This document shows positions 60,740-64,000 of a DNA stretch of 64,000 bases, in pieces. Origin of the DNA: Brevipalpus yothersi. Lineage: Eukaryota > Arthropoda > Arachnida > Trombidiformes > Tenuipalpidae. Below the pieces are notes generated by a model, which worked only from the letters and a program-made list of their open reading frames with translations, was not told the DNA's origin and did not search any database. The DNA is taken from positions 62,001 through 126,000 of the forward strand of contig QZCP01000010.1 of assembly GCA_003956705.1 (NCBI GenBank). Reading direction: 5' to 3'. Positions within the stretch are counted from its first letter, which is position 1. Every line of letters begins with the position of its first letter. The translations under genes were made by a program, and so were the position numbers.

Positions 60740-60965
60740 CGACAATTTTCACGCTGTGGACTGATGGATACGTCACAGAATAAATCCAGAGGAGAATGGA
60801 TTACATGAGAGTGTTACATTAGATGAGAAATCAGTCCAGTTTTGAGGATAGCCCTGAGATGTCATGCTTCCATTCATTAGTTTATGATGATACTTTCCAG
60901 CTGACTTATGGAATGCTGGATTATTTTCACAAATTCTATCTAAATACGAGTACATGAAAAAACCA
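60740..60965 (-). pseudogene. GST 3'-end relic 2 with internal deletion
   Basis: Encodes MYSYLDRICENNPAF joined to SAGKYHHKLMNGSM, against MYSCLDRIRIYNPAF ... TSGKFHRKPINGAM in the intact GST. About 28 residues in between are missing, so the helix region after NPAF is gone. The 3' UTR-like part is also alike. Upstream the match fades, leaving a truncated copy. Confidence 0.7.
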
Positions 60966-60980
60966 TGGCTTAGCAAAGGA

Positions 60981-60988
60981 TATAAAAA
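60981..60988 (+). promoter_or_regulatory. TATA box of the 109-aa secreted protein gene
   Basis: TATAAAAA about 116 nt upstream of the ATG at 61097. Confidence 0.55.
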
Positions 60989-61096
60989 TTGAACCTTGTC
61001 GAATTCAGTTAATATTATCTTTTTTTCAATAGTAGTGAACATAAGCTTAGGAAAAATTTTTTCTATCAAAAAATAAGAGTGAAACAATTCCAAGTT

Positions 61097-61509
61097 ATGG
61101 AAAACAAACTTTCTTTCTCCTTGAGTTTCATTGTACTCATTTCCGGTAAGCAATAAATGAAAAATCAGAAAGATGAAGAGAAAATTCTATGACCACTAAA
61201 ACATTTCAATTCTATCCATTCGTTTCAGTGATGTCTTGTATTCAAGCTGATAGGGTGAGAGATCTCATTACACAGATTATCACATGCAAAAGTGGAAATC
61301 TACCATTCAATCGTACGAAAAATTGTGAAAAACAATGGGAACCGATGGACGAAAAAGTTTGGGGTCAAATTATGATCAGTATTTTGGATGGACGTTTGGG
61401 AGATGAAAGACATACATTCAGGGAAGGAACTGCGATGGCTGAGACAATCTTAGCCCATTTCGTTGAGAAATATGTTACTATCCAGCCATCTTCTTCCTCT
61501 CGTGGTTGA
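61097..61509 (+). CDS. Secreted protein of unknown function (109 aa)
   Basis: Two exons, 61097..61145 and 61229..61509, joined in phase 1 (TCC-G|TG-ATG). The start gives a clear signal peptide (MENKLSFSLSFIVLISVMSC) spanning the intron, with cleavage likely after CIQA. The mature protein of about 85 residues begins DRVRDLITQI, has a Cys-x12-Cys pair (CKSGNLPFNRTKNC), a potential N-glycosylation site (NRT) and a helical, charged middle, and ends in a Ser-rich tail. I recognise no family. A TATA box at 60981 and a proper intron support it as a real gene. It lies between GST relics and the intact GST, antisense to them. Confidence 0.75.
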
Positions 61510-61861
61510 TATGAGTTATTTACAGTAAGCCGTGCGATATGTTTTTTGTTTTTATTTCCACTTGAAATAACTAGATATTTTTAGTAACCATTGAATTGAT
61601 TCGATTCGATTAAACTAAATCAATAAGTATCACACAAATTGAATGGAATTTCCATCCAAAAAGTAAAGACAGAAAAAGCTTTCGACGAGAATGACAAGTT
61701 ATTAAAGATAAGCTAGATTAAAATGCTTCTACCTAAGTCAGAAGCTAAATTTTATGCATGTTAGTTTCCGATTTTAGATTAAAATTCCCATCAGACTTGT
61801 TTCTTTTCGCTTGATCCGATGTACAAAAAAATTACTCAGACCTACAAATGGTTTAGTTTTT
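61510..61861. other. 3' flank of the secreted protein gene
   Basis: No coding signal. Short AT-rich spacer before the dispersed repeat. Confidence 0.5.
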
Positions 61862-62010
61862 CGAATTCAAATAAACTTCTCTTTGGAATCGTACGATAAG
61901 GCTGAAGTATAAAAACAACTTCCTGTGTTAACATTGGATGATTCAGACTGATGATACGATTAAAAGTCCTATTATTACATCATCATGATGAGAGAGCTGA
62001 GTTGAATAGT
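61862..62010. repeat. Dispersed repeat, copy 2
   Basis: Counterpart of 41206-41345, with the same order of shared anchors. Confidence 0.5.
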
Positions 62011-62141
62011 ATTTCAGGGTGAATTTATTAAAATTGACTAGTCAGGAATTTTTACTGGCCCCTCCCTTATCGTAGTAATTTATGCTTGATTGTGTGGGAA
62101 AAACTGTTGGGCAGACAACTTTTAATGCTGAAATCAAACTT

Positions 62142-62147
62142 TTTATT
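62142..62147 (-). terminator. Poly(A) signal AATAAA of the GST gene
   Basis: Minus-strand AATAAA about 150 nt after the GST stop codon. Confidence 0.5.
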
Positions 62148-62298
62148 GAATATCAAATTTTTTATCTATTGAATGAAAGTATCATTATTCGTTTGTGCTC
62201 AACTCAATTTGCTGGGCTGATAGACGCGACAATACATGGATCCGAGGGGAAGAAAGAGCATTATGAAAGTGTTACACTGTAGCAAAATATAACTGAGC

Positions 62299-63321
62299 TC
62301 AGTCTCGTGAACCGCCCCAACGTGCCATGGCTCCGTTGATCGGTTTGCGATGGAATTTACCGGATGTCAAGTAAGCGGAAACTTTGGGAAGAGCTTCAAT
62401 TCGGTCCAGATAGGCTTTCAGATTGGCGGCTGGCTCTAGGAATGCTGGATTGTAGATACGAATTCTATCCAAACATGAGTACATTAGGAAATCAACATAA
62501 GTCACTCGATCACCGATCAAGAATTTGTGGTCACCAAGAAATTTGCTGAATTGTTCAATCTTCTTAGGCAAACCTTCTTCCAAAGCTTTGACCATTGGCT
62601 CATAGTTCTCCTTTGGATACCAAGCTCTGGAGCATTCAGCAAGTGTCTCTGAATTTGGAAGAAAAATCCGTCACTTCTATTATCATTTCCTCTCTGTCCT
62701 CATGATATCTGAGAACTTATTCGATTAATCTGCTTACCCATGATAACCTGTTCAACTTGATCAGACAATAACAGCTCTTCATCAGTCTTGCCAATCAAAT
62801 CATGCTTTCGACCCAGATATCTCAATATTGCCACAGTCTAGAGTAATTGCAAAGCGATACTTATTAACACTCTTGTGTTTGTTCAACAGAGAGATAAAAT
62901 ATAATCATTATTAGACTCACCTGGGTAATCTTGACATCTCCATCGATGTAGTATGGCAAGTTGGGAAAATGTAAACCAAGACTGAACTTCTCGGCAAGCC
63001 AAACTAACGAAACCAAACCAAAACAAAGGAATTAATCATGTAAATTTATCGTTAATTTTAGCTTGATTGGACATTATTCATCGATCAATTTTGCAAACGT
63101 TCGTTACGATTCATCAACAGTTAACAATTGTCATTGTCACTGTTTAACATTTGAAAAATTTGAATTTAACTTAATTTAATCAACTCACCACTTTTACTGT
63201 AATCGGGTGGTGGTCCAACTGGATAGTGTTTATCCTCAAATTCAACACCGGCATGATGAAGTAAGAATCGAATTGGATCAGCAAGACCACGAAGATCATA
63301 ATAACCAAGAACAGGAGCCAT
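62299..63321 (-). CDS. Mu-class glutathione S-transferase (221 aa)
   Basis: Four exons: 63321..63189, 63003..62921, 62837..62738 and 62648..62299, with consistent phases. It conjugates glutathione to electrophiles in the cytosol, a detoxification enzyme. The N-terminal thioredoxin fold begins MAPVLGYYDLRGLADPIRFL with the catalytic Tyr at position 7 or 8, then FPNLPYYIDGDVKITQTVAI, whose cis-Pro and Gln-Thr bind glutathione. The C-terminal all-helical domain has FLGDHKFLIGDRVTYVDFL, the N-capping motif of mu-class enzymes. The length (221) is normal for mu class, and the protein resembles the group 8 mite GSTs. At least three decayed copies lie nearby, so this is the surviving member of a local expansion. 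The first exon ends inside the glutathione site. Confidence 0.95.
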
Positions 63322-64000
63322 GATGATACGATTAACAATTAACTGATTGTTATACCAAGAGAAACACACCTCCAAACAGAGAGACACACACAAAGAAAAG
63401 CGAAGTTCACTTGTCAAGAGGCAAAAACGAAATGATCTTGCCAATGTGAAATGTTGCCTTTATGTAAGCTTCACTTTCAACCATCAAAAGCATTCATCTC
63501 AACGATCATGGCAAAACGTAACCGGTTGGCATTCATTTTTGGTATCATTTGCCATCCCCCATCATCATGATCATCATAAACTACATCATTCTCACCATGG
63601 GCACATATGTGAGTCTATGGGATGGATAGTTGATGTATTTGATGATGGGATGGATGAAAATTTCAACTTGGAACCACCCATGTCTAACAGCCCTCTTCCC
63701 TTCTCTCTCTCTTTTTACCATGTGAAATGCATGGTTAAATCGATTAAACATCTCTCTCTCATACTTTTTAACCATGTCTCAACATATCATGTGGAAAAAA
63801 AGGGGAGAGAAAGAGAGAGACGAAAAGCTGGGCAAATAAATTTTTAACGATAATTTAAGTGAGAGAGTAAGTTTTTCGAGAAAATTCTTCTTTATTTCAA
63901 TTTCAGAGGCAATTCTAGGGGTTTTAGTTTTTTTTCAATGAACTTTCTTTCCCTCTTACATTAGTTTTGGTCCAAAAAAAATTTGGCTGGAGAGAGAAAG
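63322..64000. other. Upstream flank of the GST gene
   Basis: Promoter side of the GST gene. CT/GA-rich pieces occur at about 63705-63765 and 63800-63830. No gene was seen before the window edge. Confidence 0.5.

Noticed and set aside
1..64000. tRNA, rRNA or CRISPR-like elements
   Set aside because: No convincing T-loop, rRNA core or spaced-repeat pattern was seen by eye. A covariance-model scan could still find a tRNA.

Overview
This is a nuclear, AT-rich eukaryotic contig with intron-bearing genes, long GA/CT microsatellites and a mu-class glutathione S-transferase. A chitin-binding RR cuticle protein and an artichoke-like giant LRR protein point to an arthropod. Small secreted proteins and the mu-class GST suggest a mite (Acari, probably Sarcoptiformes); that placement is inference. 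Exon borders below were joined by hand using GT/AG sites, reading-frame phase and protein-family continuity.

Layout. 1-22 kb is gene-poor and full of GA/CT arrays, with one assembly gap inside an array. Its only clear gene is the minus-strand LRR/FN3 extracellular protein (3816-10109), whose 3' end is not resolved. 22-39 kb is gene-dense housekeeping sequence: an RR cuticle protein (-), ER Hsp90 endoplasmin with a UPR-like promoter (-), choline kinase (-) with an ATF3/JDP2-like bZIP gene nested in its large intron on the opposite strand, mitochondrial tyrosyl-tRNA synthetase (+) head-to-head with choline kinase, and a single-exon zinc-finger protein (-).

41-54 kb is an accessory region. Three secreted LRR paralogues of about 300 aa (+) share a three-exon structure, and the first two sit in a roughly 3.5-4 kb tandem duplication. 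An 83-aa secreted six-cysteine peptide (-) and a decayed GST copy follow. 54-64 kb holds alpha-1,6-fucosyltransferase FUT8 (-), an FBXO22-like F-box protein (-), a 109-aa secreted protein of unknown function (+), two GST 3'-end relics and an intact mu-class GST (-).

Functional picture. Several genes belong to the secretory route: endoplasmin folds ER clients, FUT8 core-fucosylates N-glycans in the Golgi, and choline kinase feeds phosphatidylcholine synthesis. Neighbouring genes encode likely cargo (cuticle protein, LRR proteins, small secreted peptides). No operon logic is implied. The most unusual part is the lineage-specific secreted LRR cluster: its intergenic patches are almost identical between copies while its exons have diverged, next to repeated birth and death of GST copies.
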